Positions 41,854 through 51,511 are shown, counted from the first letter of the stretch. The stretch: 64,000 bases of DNA from Proteiniborus sp. MB09-C3 (GCF_030263895.1 NZ_CP127161.1:2108001-2172000); one strand, 5' to 3'. A program made the numbers and translations. Notes: a model not told the origin generated them from the letters alone.

Positions 41854-42624
41854 ATGGAAAGCCCTTATTTTATATTTGATGGTATTAAATCATCTGATAT
41901 GGGTTTATATATAATTGAACTTGAACCAGGTAGATCGTTAACCCCGTATTGGGGTAGTCAAAGCGTTATAGAAAGAAATTCTAGAAGAAAGATAACCACT
42001 AATCTAATAGGAATAAATCGTTATCCAATAGAATTTAATGTTAAATTTTCTCTGTTAAAAAATCAATGGACTACACAAAAACGAAACGAAATAGCAAGGT
42101 GGTTATTACACGATACATATAAAGAGTTTCAGACATGTGATGACTTAGGAAAATATTTTTATGCTATTTGCAATAGTTCTAGTGATTTAAATTTGATTCA
42201 CAATAGAGGATATTTTGAGCTAACTTTTAGGACAAATTCTCAATTTGCTTGGTCACCTATTTATATAAGCGAATTTGATTTAAGTGATAATGTATCAACA
42301 AAAATAATAGAAGTTGAAAACAAAAGCAATGTTGTGAAATACTTTTATCCTAAACTTCAATTTAGTTTAAAAAATAATACAACTAATTTTTCTATTAGGA
42401 ACCTTTCCAATGGTGGGAAGGTTTTTTCTTTTGAGAATTTAAACCCTAATGAGACAGTAGGAGTAGACAATGAAGAAAAGATTGTATTAAGTGACAATCC
42501 AATGAGCAACCCATTCTCTAAATTTAACAGGAATTGGCTTGCATTAGTTCAGGGTGTTAATTACTTAGAAATTACAGGTCAATGCGATTTAAAATTTAAA
42601 CAACGGTTTCCAATAGCACAGTAG
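41854..42624 (+). CDS. Distal tail protein (Dit-like)
   Basis: 256 residues. The N-terminal FIFDGIKSSDMGLYIIELEPG and GINRYPIEFNVKF are typical of Dit proteins that form the hexameric hub at the tail tip. ATG at 41854 lies after AAGGAGGTG. It sits between tape measure and the tail-associated protein, the standard position. Confidence 0.85.
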   Translation: MESPYFIFDGIKSSDMGLYIIELEPGRSLTPYWGSQSVIERNSRRKITTNLIGINRYPIEFNVKFSLLKNQWTTQKRNEIARWLLHDTYKEFQTCDDLGKYFYAICNSSSDLNLIHNRGYFELTFRTNSQFAWSPIYISEFDLSDNVSTKIIEVENKSNVVKYFYPKLQFSLKNNTTNFSIRNLSNGGKVFSFENLNPNETVGVDNEEKIVLSDNPMSNPFSKFNRNWLALVQGVNYLEITGQCDLKFKQRFPIAQ

Positions 42625-42639
42625 AAGGGAGGTTATTAA

Positions 42640-45111
42640 TTGCTTATAGATATAAATCCTAATTTAGAGTTGCCCGATTATAAGCTAACTCTGTGTAAAT
42701 TAAATGAAGAGCCATTGCAAGAATTATCAAATATTACTGATATAATATATACACCTTTCTTTGCTAATATAGATGAGCTAACCTTTAATATTCCGCTTTA
42801 TAGAACAACAAGTGATGGTGATAAAATAAAAAACGAAATATTCGACTTGGTTTCTGGAGACCATTTAATTCTTTTAAACGATGGACAGTTTTTTTATATA
42901 GATTATGTTGAAAAAATAGATGATGGTGAAATATATAAAGCAGTGCATTGTTATAGTAGAGAATATGAACTATCAGATAAAAAAATAATAAATTATAGCG
43001 CCGAATCAAGAAAGTTATATAGCTTATTAAATGAAAAGGATGAAAACGGACTTGAAATAGGAATTATGAATTACATAGAAAAAATATGCTCGTGGAGAGT
43101 TGGATATGTAAATCCTAATTTATTAAATAAGTATAGGTCTTTTATATTTGAGAACTTTAATTTATTGCAAGTGCTACAAGAGACACAAAAATCATTTGAA
43201 TGTCTGTTTAAATTTGATACTATAAACAAGATTATTAATATATATGAGGTTTCAGAATTAGGAAATAACCAAGGCTTATATATTAGTGATAAGAATTTCA
43301 TAGAAACTCTAAAAGAAAAAACTAAATCTGATGAAATAAAAACAAGGCTGTATTTATTTGGAGAAAATAATATTTCTATAGAAGATATTAATATAACTGG
43401 CATGCCATACATAGAAGATATTAGCTTTTATAAAAACACTAACTATATGAGTCAAGAGCTGATAGATGCATTAAATAATTATGAAATATTAATTGAGTCA
43501 AAACAAAGTGAATTTGAGGAATATTTAAGTCAAATAGAAGCCTTAAAAGCCCAGACAGATAATAAATATAATGAGCTAGTACAACTAAATATAGAATTAA
43601 AGGCTATTAATACTAATATAGATGCTAATATAGGAAAGCCAGAATATTCACAATATCTCCAGCAGCAATTTGAAAAACAAGTTGAAATTGATGCTAAGAT
43701 TTCAGAAATTAATAATTTGAATAATCAGATTGATGGCATAAATGCAAGCATTAAAAATATGAGAGAAGAGATAGATTCAGCTAATTATTTTACAGAAAAG
43801 CAGGCTAAGGAATTAGATACTTTCATTAAAGAAGAAACCTATACTAGTCTAAACTACACGATAGATAATATAGAAGAATTATTAGAACAAGGTATTAAAA
43901 TACTTAACAAAATTAGTAGACCCGTTATTAATTTTGATATAGAAGTTGAAGATTTTCTTAGAATTGTAGAGTATCAGCATCTATGGAAAAAACTAAGATT
44001 AGGAGATAAAATTAATATTCATCATAGCGAAATGGGTTTCGATGTAGAAGTAAGATTAGTCAGTTATTCACATAACATTGAAGATAATACCTTAAGTTTA
44101 AGTTTCAGTAATAAAAATTCTATTGATGATTCTAGTATATACTTAAGAGATTTACTTGGCGAAGTGAAAACTACTAGTACGCAATTAATTCATAATAGAA
44201 TAAAGTGGGACGAAGGTTCAAAGGCTAATTTAGCCATTAAACAATATATGAATAGTAAACTAGACATAAGCAAACAACAAATAGTTAAAGCCAGTGGACA
44301 ACATCCTATGTTTGACGAACGAGGTGGATGGTTTTTCAAAGAAAACCCCGATGGTACAATTGATCCCGAACAAATAAGAATTGCGAACAATCAAATAGTG
44401 TTGACTACAGATGGATTTAATACAGTTAAGGTAGCAATTTCACCTTTTGGAATCCTAGCACCTTATTTAATCGGTGACATTATCCTTGGCTCAAACCTAA
44501 AAATCCTAGGTGACAACGGAATCCTAGAAATACTCGGAAACCTACTAACTATCAAAGATAATCAAGATAAAACTCGTGTTTTAATGGGTGAATATGAGGC
44601 TGGGAAATATGGAGCTAAATATTCTCATAACGATAATAGTGAAACTATAATTGACGAAGATGGTTTTAAAAGGAAAATTACTAGCAATGGTAACACATAT
44701 AATTATATAAATCTAAATTATGCAGGGAATGCATTAACAACAGGCTCATACAACCAAGATGGAGATGAAGCTAATCCAATAATAAGAAAAACACAACAGG
44801 AACTTGATGATTTAGGTGTAGGTGTGGATTGGATTGAAATACCTAATCCTGATTTTAAAAATAGACAATTTATAGTTATACCTTCTTTGTTAAGTTTAGG
44901 AGAGTTTTGGACTGCTGAAACAGGAGGTTCTTATTCCACAGTGTGGTCTCATTATCTAGTTACAGATTTAGGTATTTTAGATTATGACTACATTAATGGT
45001 AAATTCCAAATAAGAGCTAGACGTGGTGAATATGCTATGTATCGTGGTAAATATATGTATGAGAGATGGACGCCTGTAACAGTTAGTTATTATGTATATG
45101 CGATAACCTAA
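42640..45111 (+). CDS. Tail-associated (Tal-like, prophage endopeptidase tail) protein
   Basis: 823 residues. The N-terminal about 380 residues have the gp27-like hub fold pattern (LTFNIPLYRTTSDGDKIKN, YIDYVEKIDDGEIYKAVHC), followed by a coiled coil at about 275-400. The C-terminal third has a beta-rich fibre or receptor-binding character (ILGSNLKILGDNGILEI). TTG start follows AAGGGAGG. No peptidase active site was recognised in the C-terminal half. Confidence 0.82.
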   Translation: MLIDINPNLELPDYKLTLCKLNEEPLQELSNITDIIYTPFFANIDELTFNIPLYRTTSDGDKIKNEIFDLVSGDHLILLNDGQFFYIDYVEKIDDGEIYKAVHCYSREYELSDKKIINYSAESRKLYSLLNEKDENGLEIGIMNYIEKICSWRVGYVNPNLLNKYRSFIFENFNLLQVLQETQKSFECLFKFDTINKIINIYEVSELGNNQGLYISDKNFIETLKEKTKSDEIKTRLYLFGENNISIEDINITGMPYIEDISFYKNTNYMSQELIDALNNYEILIESKQSEFEEYLSQIEALKAQTDNKYNELVQLNIELKAINTNIDANIGKPEYSQYLQQQFEKQVEIDAKISEINNLNNQIDGINASIKNMREEIDSANYFTEKQAKELDTFIKEETYTSLNYTIDNIEELLEQGIKILNKISRPVINFDIEVEDFLRIVEYQHLWKKLRLGDKINIHHSEMGFDVEVRLVSYSHNIEDNTLSLSFSNKNSIDDSSIYLRDLLGEVKTTSTQLIHNRIKWDEGSKANLAIKQYMNSKLDISKQQIVKASGQHPMFDERGGWFFKENPDGTIDPEQIRIANNQIVLTTDGFNTVKVAISPFGILAPYLIGDIILGSNLKILGDNGILEILGNLLTIKDNQDKTRVLMGEYEAGKYGAKYSHNDNSETIIDEDGFKRKITSNGNTYNYINLNYAGNALTTGSYNQDGDEANPIIRKTQQELDDLGVGVDWIEIPNPDFKNRQFIVIPSLLSLGEFWTAETGGSYSTVWSHYLVTDLGILDYDYINGKFQIRARRGEYAMYRGKYMYERWTPVTVSYYVYAIT

Positions 45112-45123
45112 GAGGTGATATTT

Positions 45124-45681
45124 ATGTATTATTATGTTGAAAAAAAAGACAGTAAATTAATTGGTAAATTAGAGAGCAATGATTCAATATGTTCAGACAA
45201 TTTTATAGAAGTTACAGAAGAACAGTACAATTTAATAAAAATACCCTATAATGTAATGGACAATATTTTCGACATTCAACACATTATAGATACTCAAAAC
45301 CAAGAATCATTTATTTTAGAAAAAAATAATTTAATCATAAAAAGTAAAAATCTACTTGCAGAATATTTACAAAGCAATCCGCTTTTATTTACAGATGGTA
45401 AATATTATAGTGTAACTCAAGAAAAGCAAAATCTTCTTAATAATGCTATAACGGTCTATCAAATGAAAATTCAGTTAGGGATTCCAGCAGAATTAAAGTG
45501 GAATTCCACAGGTGAAGAATGTACCATATGGACTTTAGAAGATATTACTGCTTTAGCATTAGCGATATCTGAATATGTTGAACCATTAGTAACTTATCAA
45601 CAAGCAATTGAAGTGCAAATAAGAAACTGTACTACTAGAGAAGAATTAGAAAGTGTTGTGATAGACTATGCAACAGTTTAA
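45124..45681 (+). CDS. Tail fibre-associated protein (DUF4376-like)
   Basis: 185 residues. The second half has IKSKNLLAEYLQSNPLLF and TVYQMKIQLGIPAELKWNSTG, ending in REELESVVIDY, resembling the DUF4376 region of tail fibre assembly or baseplate accessory proteins. ATG at 45124 follows AGAGGTGAT. Its start overlaps no neighbour; its end overlaps the membrane protein gene. Confidence 0.6.
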   Translation: MYYYVEKKDSKLIGKLESNDSICSDNFIEVTEEQYNLIKIPYNVMDNIFDIQHIIDTQNQESFILEKNNLIIKSKNLLAEYLQSNPLLFTDGKYYSVTQEKQNLLNNAITVYQMKIQLGIPAELKWNSTGEECTIWTLEDITALALAISEYVEPLVTYQQAIEVQIRNCTTREELESVVIDYATV

Positions 45682-46084
45682 AAAGCATCTAATACTATTT
45701 TTAATTGGGTCAATATTATATTATAATTTAGAATTAATTTATAGAGGATATTCCCACTGGTCAATGCTTTTATTAGGTGGACTGTGTTTTGTTTTAATAG
45801 GATTAATTAATGAACATTTTAGTTGGAAAATGAAATTATGGAAACAGCAGTTTATTGCAACAATTATAATTACTACTTTAGAATTTATTACAGGATATAT
45901 AGTAAATATAAAACTAGGTTGGAATGTTTGGGATTATAGTAGTCTTAGATTTAATTTAATGGGACAAATTTGTTTATTATATAGTGTGTTTTGGTTCTTT
46001 TTATCAGCAATAGGGATTATATTAGATGATTGGTTACGTTATTTTTTATTTAAAGAAGAAAAACCACATTATAAGATAATTTAA
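45668..46084 (+). CDS. Membrane protein, CmpB-like (putative ABC-transporter type IV)
   Basis: 138 residues with four probable membrane helices (about 6-24, 32-50, 60-80, 98-120). The sequence YRGYSHWSMLLLGG and ITTLEFITGYIVNIKLGWNVWDYS is typical of the CmpB-type family that phages often carry in the lysis or tail region. Role not established. It overlaps the preceding gene by 14 bases. Confidence 0.7.
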   Translation: MQQFKKHLILFLIGSILYYNLELIYRGYSHWSMLLLGGLCFVLIGLINEHFSWKMKLWKQQFIATIIITTLEFITGYIVNIKLGWNVWDYSSLRFNLMGQICLLYSVFWFFLSAIGIILDDWLRYFLFKEEKPHYKII

Positions 46085-46159
46085 CAACCTATTGAAACAG
46101 TTATTTCAATGTAATTATGAACTAGCAAACACGAGAAAAACGAAGTAAAACGGAGATTT

Positions 46160-46191
46160 AGAGAGGTGAAAAATCATCTCTCTTTTATTTT
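46160..46191 (+). terminator. Terminator before the fibre gene
   Basis: AGAGAGGTG (46160-46168) pairs with CATCTCTCT (46175-46183), one wobble, then TTTATTTT. It lies upstream of the fibre start at 46217. Confidence 0.8.
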
Positions 46192-46216
46192 ACATAAAAA
46201 TGAGGTGATTAAAGAA

Positions 46217-49200
46217 ATGAGCATGATAAATTATAAAGACCCGTTTTTTATTCAATGGAACATAGACGACAATGGCAACAAAGTTTCTGTAGAAATATTG
46301 AATGAACAAAGACAAGTTATAGGAAATATACTCGTACTAAGTCAATTACCAGATATACAATATAGAGTTTTTATTGATGAAACTTTTGTAGAAATAGATA
46401 TAAAAGAAGAAATAACACAAGAAAATCAATTTAAAGTTGACTATACTTACGGGTACATAGTAACACATCCTAGCTTAAATGGTCAAACGTTGAATATAAA
46501 AAAATACTACGGTAGAGGGGTAATCCTTACACATGTAAGCAGGATTTTTACCAAAGTTGAGGGAGATGTCGCTGAAACATTGGCGAGTATAATTGAAGAT
46601 GGGACAGACGCTTTAACTGCTTATGGTGGAATTGTAAAAGCAATAAATGACGCTGAAATTAAAAAACAAGCATTGGATGGTAGTATAACTACAGGAACTA
46701 ATTTAAATGCAGAGCTAGATAGTAATATATTAACAGGTTCACAACTAAAAACTGATTTGGATAATGATATTTCCCAAGGAATAATAGTTAAAAATGAACT
46801 TGAACAAGCTATTATTAATGGAGATATAGATACAATAAACAATAATATAATAGATTTAGCAGGTATTGGTCGTACTACTGAAACAGTAAAAGGCAATTCC
46901 GATAAAATCGGCATTTTAGAAGATGATTACAAGCAACCCGAATATGCGCCAAACATTGAAGCAACAGCAAGCCTAATACCACTATCCAATGAGGCTGTTC
47001 TCGGCAATACCAATGTAGAGCTATACGGTAATACAATAGTTAATTCTATTAAAGGTGACTTATCTGATGGTATATCTGTTTGGCATTCTATATCTGCTTC
47101 TTTATCTATTTCTAATAACATAATGAGTATTACTGGAAATGGTAGTGGGCAATATCCAAGTGCAAGTAGGCTATCCACTATATCTGCTGTTTATGGTAAA
47201 AAGATATTTGTTAGATTTAGACTTAAACCAAATGCTGACCAATTAAGAGTAGACTTAATGATAAATGCAGGAGTAATTCAAGCTGTATCAATTACTGATT
47301 TAGATACAACTAAATTTAAAGATTATTATGCAATATTTACTCTATCTACTGGCCAAACAGAAGGTAACAAAGTTAGAGTATACGCACAAGCTACTTATCA
47401 TAGTGCAGCTTTATCAGAGGGTAAAGTAATGGAAATGCTTGGTGGTAATGATGGTGTTGTTGCGATAGACTTAGACCAACACCCTTACTTAAGTGGATTA
47501 ACAGCGGAAGAAATATCTGCACGAATACCATATTATATTGATGGTATGCAGTCAAGCGGGCCATTGAAATTGAAGTCTGTGGGGAAGAATTTGTTTGACG
47601 GAAAATATAAACAAAATATAGCTATTGCTGTTTCTGTTGGAAATGAAGGGGAGTTTACTTCAACTGCTAATGCACGCACTACTGAAAGAATAAGATGTGA
47701 AGCTAATAAAACCTACTCTATTAGTGGAGCTAATAGAAACGTATGGAGGTTTGAAAATGCTAATGGTATTAAAATACCTTTCACATCTAATAACTTACAG
47801 ACAGTAGTTTCTCCACCTGACGCATATTATATGTATGTGTATTATTCAAGCGATGGTACTCATACAGAAGTACAAATAGAAGAAGGCGAGATATCAACTC
47901 CATACGAGCCTTACCAAGAGAGCGTTGCCTATATAGACGAAGAATTAAGAAGTCTACCAAACGGTGTTAGGGATAGTGTCGATAATGGTACATTGTTTCG
48001 TAATACAAGAGAGTATATACTACAAGCTGGCGATATAGTTACAAATGACAACCTAACTACAGTTCAAAGGGTCTACATAAGCAAACCTAATGACAGCTAT
48101 GGTAAAGGTAACACAACAAACAAAAATTATCTGTTAAGCGGATATAGTGAATTACTAGAAGGTTCAGCAGATAATGTTAATAATGTTGGTAAATTTAGAA
48201 GTTATGGGACTGTTAATAATATAGAGTTATTTGTACCACTTGGTACTTATGCAAACTTACAAGCAGCACAAACAGCACTAGCAGGTACAAAACTAATCTA
48301 CCAACTAGCTCAGCCAGAAGTAAAAGAATTAAATATACCTATGCTTACAGTTTTTGAAAAGGGAACAGTATATGTGACACCTAAAAAAAGAATGGTGCTT
48401 GATGGAAGTTTAGATTGGAAGTTTAGGGAAAATAGAGTTGGATTTAAATTAGTTAATTTACCTAATAGCAATTTCCCTAATAACAATATAAAAAGCACTC
48501 AGATAAACGATGAGGTTAAGATAAGAATCTATAAGCCTGATAAATCCCTAATTTTAGGATATTACCAAAAAGGGTTATCTAAATGGGAAATAGACACATT
48601 CAGCTATATTACCACCCCTAATGGTATTGATTTATCAATTTCTATATCAAATACAGATTCTGGGTGGACAGATGCACAAACACCGACACCAGCTGATATA
48701 AAAGCTTATTTTGCTAAAAATCCATATATACTAATTTACGAAATAGACACTAGTAAAACAGTATCGCCTACTGTAAAACTGCTAGATATACCAAAGAATC
48801 GAGCAGGGCAGATTGATTCTAACACTAATGCAATAGATAGGCAGTCAGAAATATTAAATGAGTATGAGATAAAGCTACAAGCATTACAATCCATAACTAA
48901 GCAACTTATAAAAGAAGACTTATCTCAAACTGTAGTTATTAGTAGAGAATTATCATTGGTGGGGTCACAAGTGGTAACTGGTTTTAGTAATATACCTAAA
49001 TATATCGACATTTTATCAAACATAAATGGAACTAAACAAATGTGTATAGGTAAAGTAACTCAGAATAGAAATGATGCACTTGTACGGCTTAACAATGACC
49101 TAACATATAACTTTTCATCCGCAATAGTGCATGGCACAGATGCTTCTAATATAACAAGAGGGACAATAACAATAAATAATGATAAGACAATCACAATCAA

Positions 49201-49273
49201 TTGGACTAAAGATAGTGCAGGAGGAACAGGAACAGCAGATATAAAGATAATAGCTCATTATCATGGGGAGTGA
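46217..49273 (+). CDS. Baseplate upper / tail fibre protein
   Basis: 1018 residues. The N-terminal about 110 residues (DPFFIQWNIDDNGNKVSVEI, VDYTYGYIVTHPSLNGQ) look like a baseplate attachment domain. A helical repeat-like part follows (TGTNLNAELDSNILTGSQLKTDL). Beta-rich carbohydrate-binding-like sections fill the rest (SVGKNLFDGKY, YEPYQESVAYIDEE). It is probably the host receptor-binding device. ATG at 46217 with GAGGTGAT is chosen because an upstream frame extension overlaps the terminator. Confidence 0.8.
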   Translation: MSMINYKDPFFIQWNIDDNGNKVSVEILNEQRQVIGNILVLSQLPDIQYRVFIDETFVEIDIKEEITQENQFKVDYTYGYIVTHPSLNGQTLNIKKYYGRGVILTHVSRIFTKVEGDVAETLASIIEDGTDALTAYGGIVKAINDAEIKKQALDGSITTGTNLNAELDSNILTGSQLKTDLDNDISQGIIVKNELEQAIINGDIDTINNNIIDLAGIGRTTETVKGNSDKIGILEDDYKQPEYAPNIEATASLIPLSNEAVLGNTNVELYGNTIVNSIKGDLSDGISVWHSISASLSISNNIMSITGNGSGQYPSASRLSTISAVYGKKIFVRFRLKPNADQLRVDLMINAGVIQAVSITDLDTTKFKDYYAIFTLSTGQTEGNKVRVYAQATYHSAALSEGKVMEMLGGNDGVVAIDLDQHPYLSGLTAEEISARIPYYIDGMQSSGPLKLKSVGKNLFDGKYKQNIAIAVSVGNEGEFTSTANARTTERIRCEANKTYSISGANRNVWRFENANGIKIPFTSNNLQTVVSPPDAYYMYVYYSSDGTHTEVQIEEGEISTPYEPYQESVAYIDEELRSLPNGVRDSVDNGTLFRNTREYILQAGDIVTNDNLTTVQRVYISKPNDSYGKGNTTNKNYLLSGYSELLEGSADNVNNVGKFRSYGTVNNIELFVPLGTYANLQAAQTALAGTKLIYQLAQPEVKELNIPMLTVFEKGTVYVTPKKRMVLDGSLDWKFRENRVGFKLVNLPNSNFPNNNIKSTQINDEVKIRIYKPDKSLILGYYQKGLSKWEIDTFSYITTPNGIDLSISISNTDSGWTDAQTPTPADIKAYFAKNPYILIYEIDTSKTVSPTVKLLDIPKNRAGQIDSNTNAIDRQSEILNEYEIKLQALQSITKQLIKEDLSQTVVISRELSLVGSQVVTGFSNIPKYIDILSNINGTKQMCIGKVTQNRNDALVRLNNDLTYNFSSAIVHGTDASNITRGTITINNDKTITINWTKDSAGGTGTADIKIIAHYHGE

Positions 49274-49277
49274 TATT

Positions 49278-49553
49278 ATGAAATATTGTGTTATTAAAGA
49301 TACTACTAGAATTATAGATGGCTCTGAAAATCCTATAGAAACAATGTTATTAAATGCAATAAATGCAGGGTTTGAGGAATCGGAAGTAGAGATATTAACA
49401 GAAGAAGAATATTTAGCAAGAAAAGAGTTAGAGCCAATAGAATCACAGCCTAAGTCTGAGCTTGAAATATTAAAAGAAGAAAACGAAACACTAAAGAAAA
49501 AACTAGATGAGCATTCATTAGCAATGCTCACTCTTACTTTAAAAAATCTATAG
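49278..49553 (+). CDS. Small phage protein with coiled coil (91 aa)
   Basis: ATG at 49278 follows GGGGAGTGAT. The N-terminal half is strand-rich (YCVIKDTTRIIDG) and the end is a coiled coil (SELEILKEENETLKKKLDE). It follows the fibre gene by four bases. Function unknown; proteins of this type often sit beside fibre genes. Confidence 0.65.
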   Translation: MKYCVIKDTTRIIDGSENPIETMLLNAINAGFEESEVEILTEEEYLARKELEPIESQPKSELEILKEENETLKKKLDEHSLAMLTLTLKNL

Positions 49554-49568
49554 AAGGAGGAATTTACT

Positions 49569-49760
49569 ATGGAACACGATTTAACAACGGTACAAGGTAT
49601 ATTTGGCTATTTTGGAGAGCATACTCAAATATTTGAACCTGTCAGAGTAGAATTTGAAAGGCTAGAAACTGAAAATACTGAATTAAAGAATAAAAATGCA
49701 ACTTTGGAAGGTGCTATTATGGAACTAACAATAGCACTTGCATCTATAGGAGGTATGTAA
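49569..49760 (+). CDS. Small phage protein with leucine-zipper-like helix (63 aa)
   Basis: AAGGAGG precedes the ATG. The middle (VEFERLETENTELKNKNATLE) is a heptad coiled coil and the end is hydrophobic (IMELTIALASIGGM). Unknown role in the tail or lysis section. Confidence 0.65.
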   Translation: MEHDLTTVQGIFGYFGEHTQIFEPVRVEFERLETENTELKNKNATLEGAIMELTIALASIGGM

Positions 49761-49762
49761 AC

Positions 49763-49900
49763 ATGATATTTACTGAAAATAGTTTTTTGGTAAGAATGTG
49801 GTTAGACAAAGTAAAAGATATCAATAGTGGTATAAAAATTGATGATGTGCCTGCGTTATTTAATTTAAAAGAAGTTGTTTTATCACTCTTGAATAGGGAG
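49763..49900 (+). CDS. Short phage protein, paralogue A (45 aa)
   Basis: A 45-residue frame after AGGAGG (inside the end of the previous gene). It begins IFTENSFLVRMWLDKV and continues VPALFNLKEVV, the same outline as the protein at 49949, so the two are tandem paralogues. Its stop lies in a terminator hairpin. Confidence 0.6.
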
Positions 49901-49906
49901 TGATTT
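49879..49906 (+). terminator. Terminator between the tandem paralogues
   Basis: ATCACTC (49879-49885) pairs with GAGTGAT (49895-49901), then six Ts. Confidence 0.8.
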
Positions 49907-49948
49907 TTTATGTTCAAATTAATTAAAATTATGAGGAGGTTGTTTGTT

Positions 49949-50095
49949 ATGACATTTACAGAGAATAGTAATTTGACAAAGATTTGGTTTTCAGCGGTAT
50001 TAGGTGGAGTTTATACAAGAGAACAAATACCCAATTTGTTTAACTTACAAGTAGTGGTTAATGCAAAATTAGATGAAATAGGGTTTCCTAAGTAA
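49949..50095 (+). CDS. Short phage protein, paralogue B (48 aa)
   Basis: ATG at 49949 follows AGGAGG. TFTENSNLTKIWFSAVLGG and IPNLFNLQVVVNAKL repeat the pattern of the protein at 49763. The frame runs further upstream to 49910 but the internal AGGAGG decides this start. Function unknown; small size and place before the holin recall XkdX-type proteins, without clear sequence match. Confidence 0.65.
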   Translation: MTFTENSNLTKIWFSAVLGGVYTREQIPNLFNLQVVVNAKLDEIGFPK

Positions 50096-50200
50096 TCTAT
50101 TAAAGTCCACATTTCATTGGGTTTATACCCTAGTGTTTTCAATGGGTGCAGGGGTTAAAATGTTGAAAATTGCACATTTAACGTAATTTCTACACATTTT

Positions 50201-50231
50201 GAGGGATATTTTGAGAATATCTCTCTTTTTT
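50201..50231 (+). terminator. Terminator before the holin gene
   Basis: GAGGGATATT (50201-50210) pairs with AATATCTCTC (50216-50225, one wobble) around TTGAG, then six Ts. The preceding bases 50100-50200 also fold (ATTGGGT/ACCCTAG) but hold no gene. Confidence 0.85.
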
Positions 50232-50280
50232 GTGTGGTTTAAAAGTAAAAGACAAAAAATAATTGAGATGAGGTGATAGT

Positions 50281-50688
50281 ATGCAAAAGAATTTTGATTT
50301 TGGAGTTATCGTTAGTATAGGTGGTAGTATAGTAACTTACCTTTTAGGTGGAATAGATTCGTTACTACAAGTATTATTAATATTTATTGTTTTGGATTAT
50401 ATAACAGGTATAGCAAAAGGATATGTAAAAAAAGAACTTAATAGTACTATTGGATTTAGAGGGATTCTAAAAAAGGCTCTTATTTTATGTGTATTAATTA
50501 TTGCTGTCCAGCTAGATAAAGTTGCGGAAACTGACCAAGCTTTTAGAACAGTAGTGGCATGGTTTTATATTGGTATAGAAGGAATTAGCTTATTAGAAAA
50601 TGCTGCTGAAATAGGTCTACCAGTACCTAAAAAATTACTCGAGGCGTTAAAAATATTAAAAGATAGGGGAGAGGGTGGCAAGGCATAA
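50281..50688 (+). CDS. Holin (phage holin family 4 / toxin secretion type)
   Basis: 135 residues with several membrane segments: about 8-25, 28-44 (SLLQVLLIFIVLDYITGIAKG), 65-82 and 92-108. IVLDYITGIAKGYVKKELNSTIGFRGILKK is the family signature, given here as the longest recognisable part in pieces. It would open the membrane for the amidase that overlaps its stop codon. AGGTGAT precedes the ATG. Confidence 0.9.
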   Translation: MQKNFDFGVIVSIGGSIVTYLLGGIDSLLQVLLIFIVLDYITGIAKGYVKKELNSTIGFRGILKKALILCVLIIAVQLDKVAETDQAFRTVVAWFYIGIEGISLLENAAEIGLPVPKKLLEALKILKDRGEGGKA

Positions 50689-51314
50689 TGCTATATTCAG
50701 AGATAAAGAAACAACATTTACAGAAAGGTCACATGAAAAGAATAGAAAAAGCCTTAGACTTTCAATATATAACCGTACATAATACAGCTAACCCAACTTC
50801 TACAGCTAAGAATGAACGTGATTGGTTGGATAACCCACAGAATAATAATACTACAGGATGGCATATTGCAATTGATGAGATTGAAGCTATAGAAGCCATA
50901 CCTATTACTGAAATTGCATACCATGCTGGGGATGGAAAAAATGGGACAGGTAATACTAAGTCTATAGGGATAGAGATTTGTGAATCAGGAAATTATGCTA
51001 AAACAGAACAAAATGCTATCGAATTAATTACTTCTATATTAATAGATAAAGGTTGGAGTACAGATAGAGTAAAACCTCACAAGCATTGGAGCGGTAAACA
51101 ATGTCCTAGAATAATTCTTCCATATTGGGATGATTTTATCAAGCGTATAGATGAAGAGGTTAAGAGGCAGAAAAACAAAGAAGTAAGCAGTTGGGCAGTT
51201 GATGCCATGAAATGGGCTATTGAAAAAGGGATTACGGATGGAAATAGACCAAAAGATGTTGCTACAAGGGAAGAGATATGGACTATGTTATATAGAATGA
51301 GAAATGTTAAATAG
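50688..51314 (+). CDS. N-acetylmuramoyl-L-alanine amidase (endolysin)
   Basis: 208 residues. An amidase_2 domain (about 20-150) has the zinc ligands in YITVHNTANPTS, IAYHAGDG and PHKHWSGKQCPR. A short C-terminal helical part (SSWAVDAMKWAIEKGITDG, REEIWTMLYRM) is like half of an SLH-type wall-binding unit. It cuts the bond between muramic acid and the peptide. It has no signal peptide and shares bases with the holin gene. Confidence 0.92.
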   Translation: MLYSEIKKQHLQKGHMKRIEKALDFQYITVHNTANPTSTAKNERDWLDNPQNNNTTGWHIAIDEIEAIEAIPITEIAYHAGDGKNGTGNTKSIGIEICESGNYAKTEQNAIELITSILIDKGWSTDRVKPHKHWSGKQCPRIILPYWDDFIKRIDEEVKRQKNKEVSSWAVDAMKWAIEKGITDGNRPKDVATREEIWTMLYRMRNVK

Positions 51315-51333
51315 GTTTAGGAATTCTTTTTAA

Positions 51334-51484
51334 ACCTTCCGTTTTGGAAGGTCTGAGAGTTTCCATTTTGGGCACTCAGAACCCATTTTAAAAGGACTCT
51401 GAATTAGAAGTACCGTTATGGTATGTCTGCTCTTTTAAGGCATGGTTTACTATGGAAAGCATAGTTATCATGCCTTAAAAGAGC
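51334..51484 (+). ncRNA. Chain of hairpins after the endolysin gene
   Basis: ACCTTCC-GTTTT-GGAAGGT (51334-51352), CTGAG/CTCAG (51353-51379), TACC-GTTA-TGGTA (about 51411-51424) and a long hairpin 51429-51484. In the last, 16 perfect pairs (GCTCTTTTAAGGCATG) are topped, after a small internal loop, by ACTATG-GAAAG-CATAGT. None is followed at once by a T-run. There is no gene here. It is a candidate structured RNA or 3' UTR stabiliser. Confidence 0.5.
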
Positions 51485-51511
51485 TATTATTTGGCATTTA
51501 CATATTTATAG

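Noticed and set aside
46166-46216. Longer N terminus for the tail fibre gene
   Set aside because: The extra codons lie over a terminator hairpin; ATG at 46217 has GAGGTGAT at correct spacing.
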